Of a stretch of DNA of 64,000 nucleotides, positions 14,575-22,999 are shown piece after piece (position 1 is the stretch's first letter; each line of letters begins with the position of its first letter). The notes under the pieces are model-generated. The model was not told the origin of the DNA, searched no databases, and saw nothing but the letters and a program-made list of their open reading frames with translations. Made by a program: the position numbers and the translations under genes. The stretch is from Actinophytocola oryzae (lineage in GTDB: Bacteria; Actinomycetota; Actinomycetes; Mycobacteriales; Pseudonocardiaceae). The stretch covers positions 310,001 to 374,000 of the forward strand of contig NZ_SOCP01000007.1 in the NCBI RefSeq assembly GCF_004364325.1, given 5' to 3'.

Positions 14575-16244
14575 GCGTCCGCCCTGAGCAGGAGGACACC
14601 GCTCGGCGTGAGACCACCGCTGCTGACGACCGCGACCCGCGCGTCCGGCACCTGGCGGGCGCCGCCCTCGCCGCGCAGTTGCGTGATCGCCTCGTGCAGG
14701 AGTCCCATGCCGTGCGTGCGGCCGTGGGAGAGCTGGCCGCCGTGCGTGTTCAGCGGCAGGAGCCCGTCGCGGGCGATGGCCCTGCCGCCGTCGAGGAAGT
14801 CCTTCGCCTCGCCCATGCCGCAGAACCCCAGTCCCTCCAACCAGGACAGTGCGTTGAACGTGAAGCCGTCGTACAGCTGCGCCACGTCGACGTCGCCGGG
14901 CCGCAGCGACGTCCGCGACCACAGGTGCGCCGACTGGCCGAGCACCTGCGGCTCGTGCGTGGACGTGCTCTGGTCCCACTCGATCCGCTCGATGATCTGC
15001 GTGCCCACCGCCTCCACGAACACGGGCGGCCGGGGGAGATCGCAAGCGGTCTCCTTGGCCGACACGACCACCGCCACCGACGCGTCGCACGGCACGTCGC
15101 AGTCGTAGAGCCCGAACGGGGTCGTGATCGGCCGCGCGGTCAGGTAGTCGTCCATCGTCATCGGGTCGCGGTAGATGGCGTCCGGGTTCAGTGCCGCGTT
15201 GGCCCGCTGGTTGAGCGCGATCCAGCCGAGGGTCTCGCGGGTGGTGCCGTAGCGGTGGAAGTGCCGTCCCGCGTTCTGCGCGAGGGTGTGCGCGGCCGAC
15301 GTCGCGCCGAACGGCACGAGCCAGCTCGTCGTGCGCCCGCCGGGCGGCCTGATCCGCCCCCGCTTCACCAGCTCGCCGTACGTGGACTCCCAGACGGTCC
15401 GGTAGCACAGCACGTGCCGGGCCAGTCCACTCGCGACGGCCAGCATCGCCGCGATCACCGACCCGCCGGGGCCGAACGTCTCCGAGCCGCCGTTGTACCA
15501 GGTGGGCCGCAGCCCCAGCGCGGCCTCCAGTGCCGTGAGCCCGCCCTCGCCGAAACCCGCGACCTGCCCGGCGCCGGGGTAGGTCGAGAGGCCGTCGATG
15601 TCCGAGAAGGACAGTCCGGCGTTGGCGACCGCGCGTTCGCACGCCCGGACCGTCAGCGCCAGGGGGGACACCATGAGCCGCCGCCCGATCTCCGACGCGC
15701 CGATGCCGGTGATGGCGACGTCGTCCTCGAACTTGCGCGTGGTGGGCATCGGCCGCACGTGTCGCGTGACCTCTTCCGGCGCCGGCCCGATGCACTGAAG
15801 GACGCCTTCAGTGCGCTGGGCGTCAGGAAGGAGTCCTTCAGTGCACGGCGCCGGGCGGAACAGGGGGAGCCACACGTCCTCGTGCTGCTCGAACACGACC
15901 GTCATCCGCCTGCCGAGTTCGAGCGTGTCCGGGTCGGCGTCGACCACGTTCGTCGTCAGCCGGACCCGGGGGTCCTCCTCCAGCGCGACCTGCGCCACCA
16001 CATAGGGCGCGATCAGCCCGGGCAGGCTGAACCGGTGGTTGACCGTGAACCCCACCAGCGTCGCGAAGCCGGAGACCTCCCGCACGCCCAGGCGGTCGCC
16101 GCGGCAGCGGCGGCAGACCGGCTGGGGTGGGTGGATCAGCGTGGCGCAGTCCGCGCACTCCTGGATCCGCAACCGGCCGTCCGCGCCCGCGGTCCAGAAG
16201 AACTCGTTTTCGTCCGTCACCACCGGCAGGGGACGCCCGGGCAC
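14571..16244 (-). CDS. Fused DUF35 OB-fold protein and thiolase-like aldolase, joined through a palindromic repeat
   Basis: One uninterrupted 557-residue frame. Residues 1-130 are a DUF35/ChsH2-C-like unit with a zinc ribbon (Cys30, Cys33, Cys44, Cys47) and an OB fold. Residues 134-151 are encoded by the repeat at 15792-15844 and read CTEGLLPDAQRTEGVLQC. From about residue 166 it is a thiolase-superfamily protein of the Ltp2/SCP-x type, with LYDGFTF and THGGQLSHGRTHG, and without the usual Cys nucleophile pattern. GTG 16244 has GAGGAG five bases upstream. In steroid side-chain degradation DUF35 and Ltp2-like proteins form a retro-aldolase as separate chains. Here they would be one polypeptide, unless ATG 15749 starts the second half separately. 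Confidence 0.85.
   Translation of the reverse strand: MPGRPLPVVTDENEFFWTAGADGRLRIQECADCATLIHPPQPVCRRCRGDRLGVREVSGFATLVGFTVNHRFSLPGLIAPYVVAQVALEEDPRVRLTTNVVDADPDTLELGRRMTVVFEQHEDVWLPLFRPAPCTEGLLPDAQRTEGVLQCIGPAPEEVTRHVRPMPTTRKFEDDVAITGIGASEIGRRLMVSPLALTVRACERAVANAGLSFSDIDGLSTYPGAGQVAGFGEGGLTALEAALGLRPTWYNGGSETFGPGGSVIAAMLAVASGLARHVLCYRTVWESTYGELVKRGRIRPPGGRTTSWLVPFGATSAAHTLAQNAGRHFHRYGTTRETLGWIALNQRANAALNPDAIYRDPMTMDDYLTARPITTPFGLYDCDVPCDASVAVVVSAKETACDLPRPPVFVEAVGTQIIERIEWDQSTSTHEPQVLGQSAHLWSRTSLRPGDVDVAQLYDGFTFNALSWLEGLGFCGMGEAKDFLDGGRAIARDGLLPLNTHGGQLSHGRTHGMGLLHEAITQLRGEGGARQVPDARVAVVSSGGLTPSGVLLLRADA
15792..15844. repeat. 53-bp palindromic repeat inside a coding sequence
   Basis: It contains a perfect 23-bp palindrome at 15792-15814 (GCACTGAAGG, ACG, CCTTCAGTGC) and a diverged 30-bp unit to 15844, so 30 + 23 bp. 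It is read in frame within the DUF35-thiolase gene. A 9-bp direct repeat, CGGCGCCGG, flanks it at 15777-15785 and 15846-15854. The two copies start 69 bp apart, a multiple of three. Confidence 0.85.
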
Positions 16245-16258
16245 AGTCGTCTCCTCGC

Positions 16259-17599
16259 TCAGCGGGTGCTCGTCGACCTGGCCACCGGCTCGGCGAGGCG
16301 TTGCTCGTCGGCCATCGCCTGCAGGGCGGTCAGGGTCTCCTCGAGACCCGGGCCCAGCCGTGGGCCGGGGGTGAAGGTCGCGGGCAGCTGCCGCATGCCC
16401 TGGATGACGCCGATCGTGTCGTAGTGGACGGTGCCGTCGGGATCGCAGACGTAGTCCGGCATCCGGTCGAGCACCGCGACGATCATGCGTTTGAACACGG
16501 TCCGCGCGACGTTCGAGCCGATGCAGCGGTGGATGCCCAACCCGAAGCTGTGGTGCCGGTTTCCTCTGCGCCCCAGGTCGATCTGGTTGGGTTCCGGGAA
16601 CAGCGACGGGTCCCGGTTGGCCATCGCCCAGGACAGCCACAGCCGGTCACCCTCCCTGAAGGACGTGCCCGCGATCTCGCAGTCGACCGCGATGGTGCGT
16701 GCGTCACCGGGGGCCGGGGTGTAGAAGCGCAGGAACTCCTCGGTCGCGAAGTCCAGCAGCGTGTCCCGTCCCTCGCTCAGCCTGGTGCGTTCGGCCGGGT
16801 TCTCGCCGAGCCACTCCAGTGCGTGCGCGGTGAGGGCCGTGGTGGTGTCGAACCCGCCGCCGATGAGCAGGCTCAGCACACCGAGCAGCTCGTCGTCGGG
16901 TGGGGTCCGGCCGTCGATCTCGGCGGTGGCCAACGCGTCGATCAGACCGGGCCGGGGGTTCGCCCGGATCGTGGCGAGCTGGTGGGCCAGGTCCTGCGTC
17001 ATCTCCGCGTGCAGCTTGCCGACCCGGACGATGTCCGGCGAGTCGTGCGGGGTGTAGATCGGGGCGTGGGCGGCCTCGCAGTAGATCTCCCAGTGGTCGA
17101 GGGGGATCCCCATCATCGCCAGCGTGAACACCGCCGGCACGACGTTGGCGAGGTCGTCGACGAAGTCGATGCGCCCGCTCTCGATCCGTTCGTCCAGGCT
17201 CGCGCGCACCACCTCGTCGATGAACGCGACCCAGCGGCTGATCGCGGCCGGGGACAGGTAGGGGTTGAGCGCCTGCCGGTAGTAGCGCTGTTCCGGCGGG
17301 TCCATCTCGAGGAAACCGCCACGGCGTCCCCGTGCTCTGGGCGGGGCCGGGATGGAGATGCCCCGGTACCCGCGTCGCTCACCGGCCACGTCGTGGTCGT
17401 TGGACAGCTTGTCCGCCGAACGGGCCAGCTCGAACACCTCGCGTGCGCCGCTCGCGACCCAGTGCCCGCCGTAGGTGTCCGACCAGGCGACCGGACACCG
17501 CGACTGCATCTGCTCGGTGATCGTCTCGAACTGCTCGCGGTACTGCGGCGTGTGCCGGTCGAAGTCGAACCGGTTGCGCTTGCGGTCCTCGTCGTCCAT
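16259..17599 (-). CDS. Cytochrome P450
   Basis: A 446-residue P450. The I-helix motif is GGGFDTTT, the K-helix ExxR is in EEFLRF, and the heme loop FGLGIHRCIG places the ligand at about Cys359. FLEMDPPEQRYYR is the usual B/C-region signature. It starts at ATG 17599, 16 bases after a [3Fe-4S] ferredoxin gene that should be its electron donor, and ends 14 bases before the DUF35-thiolase gene. The order SDR, ferredoxin, P450, aldolase suggests hydroxylation, oxidation and C-C cleavage of one substrate. Confidence 0.95.
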   Translation of the reverse strand: MDDEDRKRNRFDFDRHTPQYREQFETITEQMQSRCPVAWSDTYGGHWVASGAREVFELARSADKLSNDHDVAGERRGYRGISIPAPPRARGRRGGFLEMDPPEQRYYRQALNPYLSPAAISRWVAFIDEVVRASLDERIESGRIDFVDDLANVVPAVFTLAMMGIPLDHWEIYCEAAHAPIYTPHDSPDIVRVGKLHAEMTQDLAHQLATIRANPRPGLIDALATAEIDGRTPPDDELLGVLSLLIGGGFDTTTALTAHALEWLGENPAERTRLSEGRDTLLDFATEEFLRFYTPAPGDARTIAVDCEIAGTSFREGDRLWLSWAMANRDPSLFPEPNQIDLGRRGNRHHSFGLGIHRCIGSNVARTVFKRMIVAVLDRMPDYVCDPDGTVHYDTIGVIQGMRQLPATFTPGPRLGPGLEETLTALQAMADEQRLAEPVARSTSTR

Positions 17600-17615
17600 G
17601 TGTGCTGTCCCTCGC

Positions 17616-17807
17616 CTAGGAGATGAAGATCGCTTGCTCTGGACAGGTATGGGCGGCCTCGCGCACGCCGTCCTCCAGGTCGGCCGCGACGTCCTCGCTG
17701 ACCGCCGAGGAGTGGCCGTCGATGTCGTCGAGTTGGAACGCGCGGGGCGCGATCATGGCGCAGAGCGTGTGGCCCTGGCAGCGGTCGGGGTCGACCCGCA
17801 CCTTCAC
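17616..17807 (-). CDS. P450-associated [3Fe-4S] ferredoxin
   Basis: A 63-residue ferredoxin with CXX?XXC(X)nCP: Cys10, His13 at the variable position, Cys16 and Cys55. Unlike the ferredoxin at 1942 it has Ala at residue 20, so exactly three cluster cysteines, the [3Fe-4S] pattern. GTG 17807 has AGGAGG six bases upstream. It lies between the mycofactocin-type SDR and the P450. Confidence 0.93.
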   Translation of the reverse strand: MKVRVDPDRCQGHTLCAMIAPRAFQLDDIDGHSSAVSEDVAADLEDGVREAAHTCPEQAIFIS

Positions 17808-17826
17808 GATGTCCTCCTGTGGTGGG

Positions 17827-18684
17827 TCAGCGCTGGAAGTCGTGGGACTTGAGGTAGCCGCCGCCGTCGACGCGCAGCTGCATGCCGGTGATGTAGCGGG
17901 CCTCGTCGGAGGCGAGGAACAGCACGGCGTTGCTGATGTCGACCGGCTCGACCCACGGGATCGGCATCGCCTGCATGGCGGGGAACGCGGGCAGCGCGTC
18001 CTCGAGCGTCGGGTGTTCGAGGTCCTTGCGGAACGACTGGTACATCGGCTCGCTCTGCAGCATGGGCGTGTTCGTGTTCGTCGGGTGCACGACGTTGGCG
18101 CGGATGGACCGCGACGCCAGCACCCGCGCCAGCTCGTGCACGTACTCCGCGACGGCGCGCTTGGAGAACTGGTAACCGGTGCCGCCCGGGTCGGCGCCGG
18201 GATCCTCGGCGATGACGTTCATCAGCGCGGCGGTCGAGCCGGTGACGATGATCGAGGCGCCCTCGCTCAGGTGCGGCAGCGCCGCGTGCACCGCGTTGAC
18301 CGAGCCGGCGAGGTTGATGTCGACGACGTCGGCCCACCCCTGCAGCGGCGGGTTCCCCTTCATGGGCGCGATTCCTGCCTGCGCCACCACGATGTCGAGC
18401 CTGCCCAGCTCGGCGATGCCCCGCTCGAGCGCGGCACGCAGCTGCGCGGGCTCCCGCACGTCGGCCTGCGCGGCCACGATCCGCCTGCCCTGCTTCTCGA
18501 CCAGGCGCACGGTCTCCTCGAGGTCCTCCGGCGTGGCCATGGCGTACCTGACCGACTCGACGTCCCGGCAGATGTCGACGGCGATGATGTCGGCACCCTC
18601 CTCGGCCAGCCGGACCGCGTGGCTGCGGCCCTGACCCCGCGCCGCGCCCGTGATGAAGGCGACCTTGCCCTGCACGCGTCCCAT
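17827..18684 (-). CDS. Mycofactocin-coupled SDR oxidoreductase
   Basis: A 285-residue SDR of the subfamily that holds its NAD tightly and depends on mycofactocin as external electron carrier. The N terminus has GAARGQGRSHAVRLAEEGAD and AVDIC, the hallmark of that subfamily, with an extended segment near residues 38-55. The active-site Tyr/Lys are in GYQFSK. ATG 18684 follows another dehydrogenase by 13 bases. The mycofactocin maturation genes are 17 kb away in the same window, so cofactor and client enzyme are encoded together. The alcohol oxidised is unknown; it may be the P450 product. Confidence 0.88.
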   Translation of the reverse strand: MGRVQGKVAFITGAARGQGRSHAVRLAEEGADIIAVDICRDVESVRYAMATPEDLEETVRLVEKQGRRIVAAQADVREPAQLRAALERGIAELGRLDIVVAQAGIAPMKGNPPLQGWADVVDINLAGSVNAVHAALPHLSEGASIIVTGSTAALMNVIAEDPGADPGGTGYQFSKRAVAEYVHELARVLASRSIRANVVHPTNTNTPMLQSEPMYQSFRKDLEHPTLEDALPAFPAMQAMPIPWVEPVDISNAVLFLASDEARYITGMQLRVDGGGYLKSHDFQR

Positions 18685-18697
18685 GATTCCTGCCCTT

Positions 18698-19450
18698 CTA
18701 CTGGTGCACTGCCAACTCGAGCGCGCCGAGGTCGGCGCCGAGCTCGGCGGCGACCGCCCTGACGGTGTCGATGTCCTTGCCGACGAAGTCCCCGACGGCC
18801 GTGGCGAAGGCCGCGACCGAGCCCCTGGCCGCGACGCCGGTCAGCGCGCGGCTCGCGGCGCTGCCGTGGGGGAGCGCGTCGAGGAGGACGGCCTCGGCCA
18901 CGCCCAGCCGCTCGCCGAGCCGGACGGCGGCGGCCACCAGGCCGACCTGTGCGGCGAACAACGCGTTGTTGACGAGCTTCACCCGCTGCCCGGCGCCCAG
19001 GGGTCCGACGTGGAGCACCGGATCGGCGTAGGCGTGCAGGACCGGCCGGACCCGCGCGATGTCGGCGTCCGTGCCGCCCGCGAACACGGTGACCCGCCCG
19101 GCCGCGATGTCGTGCGGGCCGCCGCTCACCGGCGCGTCGACGACGGGGTGGCCCCGCGCGGCGATCTCCTCGACCGTGCGCGGGTCGCCCGTGGTGTGCA
19201 CGACGACCGTGGCCCCACGCGGCAACGCGGTGTCCAGGCACACCTCGCGGACCTGCTCGTCGGTGAACACGCACACCACCACGACGTCCACGTCCGGCAG
19301 GCTCGTCACCGCAGCCAACCCGTTGTCCGCCAGCGCTTTCCGCTTCCGCTCCGACCGGCCGAGCACCGCGACCTCGTGGCCTGACCCGGCGAGCCGGCGC
19401 GCCATGGGCAGCCCCATCCGGCCCGCGCCCACGAAACCGACACGCGTCAT
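18698..19450 (-). CDS. Beta-hydroxyacid dehydrogenase (3-hydroxyisobutyrate dehydrogenase family)
   Basis: A 250-residue NAD(P)-binding protein with GFVGAGRMGLPMARR at the N terminus, DAPVSGGPHDI for substrate binding and GAGQRVKLVNN containing the catalytic Lys. Its start overlaps the stop of the SDR at 19447 (ATGA) and it ends with TAG 13 bases before the mycofactocin-type SDR. It is a paralogue of the protein at 12406-13203. The substrate is unknown. Confidence 0.91.
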   Translation of the reverse strand: MTRVGFVGAGRMGLPMARRLAGSGHEVAVLGRSERKRKALADNGLAAVTSLPDVDVVVVCVFTDEQVREVCLDTALPRGATVVVHTTGDPRTVEEIAARGHPVVDAPVSGGPHDIAAGRVTVFAGGTDADIARVRPVLHAYADPVLHVGPLGAGQRVKLVNNALFAAQVGLVAAAVRLGERLGVAEAVLLDALPHGSAASRALTGVAARGSVAAFATAVGDFVGKDIDTVRAVAAELGADLGALELAVHQ

Positions 19451-20145
19451 GTGTTGCGCCCGCCGTTCACGCCGAGGATCTGGCCGGTGATGTACCCGGC
19501 CTCCTCGGACACCAGGAACGAGCACGCGGCCGCGATGTCCTCGGGTCTGCCGACGCGCCGGACCGGGGTCCGCTCGACGTGGTACTCGACGGAGCCGCCG
19601 AGCAGGTCGCGTTCCTCGGCCCTGCGCAGCATCGGGGTGTCGATGAAACCGGGCGGCACCGCGTTGACCGTGATGCCCGCCGGGCCCAGCTCCAGGGCGA
19701 GTGCCTTGGTGAGCCCGTTGACCGCCGACTTGGCCGCGACGTAGTGGGACATGAACGGCTGTCCGGACTGCGCGCTGGAGGAGGAGATGTTGACGATCCG
19801 CCCCCAGCCCGCCGCCGTCATGTCCGGCAGGACTGCCTGCACGCAGTGGAAGACGCCGTTGAGGTTGACGTCGATGACCCGCTGCCAGGTGGCGAAGTCG
19901 AGCCTGGCGAACCGTTTGAACCCGTCCAGGCCCGCCGCGTTGACGAGGATCGTGACGGGCCCGAGCCGCGTGCGGATGGCGGCGAGCGCGGCGGCGACGG
20001 CGGCCGGGTCGGTCACGTCCGCGGTCTCGCCGCCCTCGGTGTCCGACAGGTCGAGGGCGGCGACGTGGTGGCCGTCGGCGGCAAGCCTGCGCGCGATGGC
20101 CTGCCCGATGCCGGAGGCGCCTCCGGTGACCACGGCCGTCTTCAT
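19447..20145 (-). CDS. SDR family oxidoreductase
   Basis: A 232-residue classical SDR. TGGASGIG at residues 7-14 binds the cofactor and YVAAK is the active site, preceded by SSSSAQSG. ITVNAVPPGFIDTPM and GRPEDIAAACSFL are family features. ATG 20145 is chosen over a GTG further upstream because GAGGAGG lies seven bases before it. It is the first gene of a minus-strand run and is divergent from the aldehyde dehydrogenase, with GAGAAC/GTTCTC operator-like sites in the shared 128-bp promoter region. Confidence 0.92.
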   Translation of the reverse strand: MKTAVVTGGASGIGQAIARRLAADGHHVAALDLSDTEGGETADVTDPAAVAAALAAIRTRLGPVTILVNAAGLDGFKRFARLDFATWQRVIDVNLNGVFHCVQAVLPDMTAAGWGRIVNISSSSAQSGQPFMSHYVAAKSAVNGLTKALALELGPAGITVNAVPPGFIDTPMLRRAEERDLLGGSVEYHVERTPVRRVGRPEDIAAACSFLVSEEAGYITGQILGVNGGRNT

Positions 20146-20186
20146 CAGTACGCCTCCTCGACCACGGAATCTCCTTCCCGCTGATC

Positions 20187-20209
20187 GAGAACCATACTCT
20201 CCCGTTCTC
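20187..20209. promoter_or_regulatory. GAGAAC...GTTCTC operator-like site in a divergent promoter
   Basis: GAGAACCATACTCTC (20187-20201) fits GAGAA-N5-TTCTC with one mismatch. The same GAGAAC also pairs perfectly with GTTCTC ending at 20209. Another GAGAAC is at 20238-20243. It lies between the divergent SDR (minus) and aldehyde dehydrogenase (plus) genes, so it could control both. Confidence 0.5.
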
Positions 20210-20273
20210 CCCAAGTGAATGTAGTATTTCCGATATTGAGAACCAGACTTCCACGCTGAGGTGAGGAGACCGG

Positions 20274-21731
20274 ATGCGAACCCAGACGGACGCGGGAAGG
20301 GGCCTGCTGATCGACGGCAGGCTGGTGGCGGGGATGCGGACGTTCGCCTCGGTCAACCCCGCCACCGGCGAGGTGCTCGGTCTCGCGCCGGACGCGACGG
20401 CCGCCGACGCGGAGCGCAGTGTCGCCGCCGCCCGCGCGGCGTTCGACCACACGACGTGGGCGACCGACACGGCCCTGCGCCTGCGCTGCCTCGAACAGTT
20501 CCACCGTGCGCTCACCGAGCACGTCGAGGAGCTGCGGGAGCTGACGATCGCGGAGGTCGGCGCCCCGAGGATCCTGACCCACGGCGCCCAGCTCGAGCAG
20601 CCGATCGAGCTGGTCCGCTTCTACACCGACCTGCTGCGTGACCACCCGATGACCGAGGACCTCGGCGAGGTCGAGATCCGCGGCCGGCGCCACCGCCGCT
20701 GGGTGGAGAAGGAGGCGGCAGGCGTGGTCGCCGCGATCATCCCGTACAACTACCCGAACCAGCTCGCACTGGCGAAGCTCGCGCCCGCGCTCGCGGCAGG
20801 CTGCACGGTCGTGCTGAAGGGCGCGCCCGACACGCCGCTGGTGACCGCGGCGCTCGGTAAGCTGATCGCGCGCCACACCGACCTCCCGCCCGGCGTGGTC
20901 AACATCCTCACCTCGTCGGACGCGGCGGTCGGCGAGGTGCTCACCACGCACCCGGACGTCGACGTCGTCACCTTCACCGGCTCCACGGCGACCGGCCGCC
21001 GGATCATGGCCGCCGCGAGCGGCACGATCAAGCGCGTCTTCCTGGAGCTGGGCGGCAAGTCCGCGATGATCGTGCTGGACGACGCCGACTTCGCCGCGGC
21101 GGCCCAGTTCGCCGCGTTCACCATCTGCTCGCACGCGGGCCAGGGCTGCGCGCTCACGTCGCGGCTGCTGGTGCCGAGGGCACACCACGACGAGATCGTC
21201 GAGCAGGTCGCGGCGAACATGGGCCGGGTGCGCACCGGCGACCCGGCGGACCCGAAGACGTTCATGGGGCCGCTTATCAGCGAGCGGCAGCGCGACAAGG
21301 TCGACGGCATGGTCGCGCGCGCGGTCGAGGGCGGGGCGACGCTCGTGACCGGCGGCAGGCGGATCGACCCGGGGTACTTCTACGAGCCGACCCTGCTGTC
21401 CAATGTGGACCCGTCGGCCGAGATCGCGCAGGAGGAGGTCTTCGGCCCGGTGCTGGCGGTGATCCCGTACGACGACGACGAGCACGCGGTCCGGATCGCC
21501 AACGACTCCGTCTACGGCCTGTCGGGCGCGGTGCACAGCCGCGACACCGACCGCGCGGTCGCGCTGGCGCGGCGGATCCGCACCGGCACGTTCAGCATCA
21601 ACGGCGGCAACTACTTCGCCCCCGACGCGCCGTTCGGCGGGTACAAGCAGTCCGGCATCGGCCGGGAGATGGGTGTGGCGGGGCTCGAGGAGTTCCTGGA
21701 GCGCAAGACGTTCGCGGCGGTGGTCGCGTGA
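20274..21731 (+). CDS. Aldehyde dehydrogenase family protein
   Basis: A 485-residue NAD(P)-dependent aldehyde dehydrogenase. IIPYNYPNQ and FTGSTATGR are cofactor-binding signatures, LELGGKS contains the general-base Glu, and the nucleophilic Cys is in HAGQGCALTSR. EEVFGPVLAV follows. ATG 20274 has a GAGGTGAGGAG stretch upstream. The stop overlaps the start of a CoA transferase (GTGA). The pair would oxidise an aldehyde to an acid and activate it as a CoA thioester. Confidence 0.95.
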   Translation: MRTQTDAGRGLLIDGRLVAGMRTFASVNPATGEVLGLAPDATAADAERSVAAARAAFDHTTWATDTALRLRCLEQFHRALTEHVEELRELTIAEVGAPRILTHGAQLEQPIELVRFYTDLLRDHPMTEDLGEVEIRGRRHRRWVEKEAAGVVAAIIPYNYPNQLALAKLAPALAAGCTVVLKGAPDTPLVTAALGKLIARHTDLPPGVVNILTSSDAAVGEVLTTHPDVDVVTFTGSTATGRRIMAAASGTIKRVFLELGGKSAMIVLDDADFAAAAQFAAFTICSHAGQGCALTSRLLVPRAHHDEIVEQVAANMGRVRTGDPADPKTFMGPLISERQRDKVDGMVARAVEGGATLVTGGRRIDPGYFYEPTLLSNVDPSAEIAQEEVFGPVLAVIPYDDDEHAVRIANDSVYGLSGAVHSRDTDRAVALARRIRTGTFSINGGNYFAPDAPFGGYKQSGIGREMGVAGLEEFLERKTFAAVVA

Positions 21732-22948
21732 GCGCGGCGCCGACCGGTCCCCTCGACGGCGTCCGCGTCCTGGAGGTCGCGATGTACGGGTTCGTCCCGT
21801 CGGCGGGCGCCGTGCTCGCCGACTGGGGCGCGGACGTGATCAAGGTGGAGCACGCCGTCACCGGCGATCCGCAACGGGGGCTGCGCCAGACCGGCGCGTA
21901 CCGCGTGGAGGGCGACCCGAACCCGAACATCGAGCACGCGAACCGCGGCAAACGCAGCCTGGGCCTGGACATGGCCAAGCCGGAGGGCAGGGAGGTCCTG
22001 CACGAGCTGGTGCGCAGGGCGGACGTGTTCCTGACGAGCTTCCTGCCCGGCGCAAGGCAGCGGCTGGGGATCGACGTCGACGACATCCGGGCGGTCAACC
22101 CGGAGGTCATCTACGCGCGGGGGAGCGCGCTCGGCCCGCGCGGTCCGGAGGCCGACCGCGGCGGCTACGACATGACCGCGTTCTGGGCCAGGGCGTCCAC
22201 GGCGGCCAGCATCACCCCGCCGAACGTGCCCGGCCTGATCAACCCGCCCGCGCCCGCGTACGGGGACACCATCTCCGGCACCAACCTCGCGGGCGGCATC
22301 GCGGCCGCGCTGTTCCGTCGTGCGCGGACCGGCGAACCGTCCGTCGTGGACGTCTCGCTGCTCGGCAGCGGGCTGTGGGCGATGGGCCAGGCCATCGGGG
22401 TGTCGCTGCACCTGGACCGGGCCTGGGTCGCACCGGAGGCGGGCAGGCACGGCTCCCCGACCAACCCGCTCACCGGGCTGTACCGCACCGCCGACGACCG
22501 CTACCTGAGCCTGGTCATGTTGCAGCCGACGAAGTTCTGGGCCGACGTGTGCCGCCACGTCGACCGGCCCGAGCTGGCCGACGACCCCCGCTTCGCCACC
22601 GCCGAACTGATCGCCGAGAACACCGGCGAGGCCGTGAAGCTCCTGCGCGAGGCCATCGCGACCCGCACCCTCGCCGAGTGGGCCGAGCGGTTCACCACGC
22701 TGTCCGGCCCGTGGGCCCCGGTACAGGACACCCTGCACCTGCGTGACGACGGCCAGGTGGAGGCCAACGAGTACCTCGTCCGCGCCGGCGAGCTGGACCT
22801 GGTGGCGAGCCCAGTGCAGTTCGACGTGCGGTCCCCGGACCTGGCGGCGGCGCCGGAGTTCGCCGCGCAGACCGAGGAGATCCTGACGGAACTGGGCCTG
22901 GACTGGGACCGCGTCATCGCCCTCAAGGCGACGGGCGCGGTCACCTGA
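21728..22948 (+). CDS. CaiB/BaiF family CoA transferase
   Basis: A 406-residue class III CoA transferase. The N terminus GVRVLEVAMYGF, GADVIKVEH and NRGKRSLGLDM are family hallmarks. The catalytic Asp is likely in GPEADRGGYDMTAFW. It overlaps the aldehyde dehydrogenase gene by four bases and ends 51 bases before the convergent hydrolase-like gene. It should move CoA from a donor acyl-CoA to a carboxylate, perhaps the product of the dehydrogenase. Confidence 0.94.
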   Translation: MSAAPTGPLDGVRVLEVAMYGFVPSAGAVLADWGADVIKVEHAVTGDPQRGLRQTGAYRVEGDPNPNIEHANRGKRSLGLDMAKPEGREVLHELVRRADVFLTSFLPGARQRLGIDVDDIRAVNPEVIYARGSALGPRGPEADRGGYDMTAFWARASTAASITPPNVPGLINPPAPAYGDTISGTNLAGGIAAALFRRARTGEPSVVDVSLLGSGLWAMGQAIGVSLHLDRAWVAPEAGRHGSPTNPLTGLYRTADDRYLSLVMLQPTKFWADVCRHVDRPELADDPRFATAELIAENTGEAVKLLREAIATRTLAEWAERFTTLSGPWAPVQDTLHLRDDGQVEANEYLVRAGELDLVASPVQFDVRSPDLAAAPEFAAQTEEILTELGLDWDRVIALKATGAVT

Positions 22949-22999
22949 CGACGAGTCCCGGGCGGCGGCGGGTGGGCGCGTCGGCCTGCCCGCCGCGTG

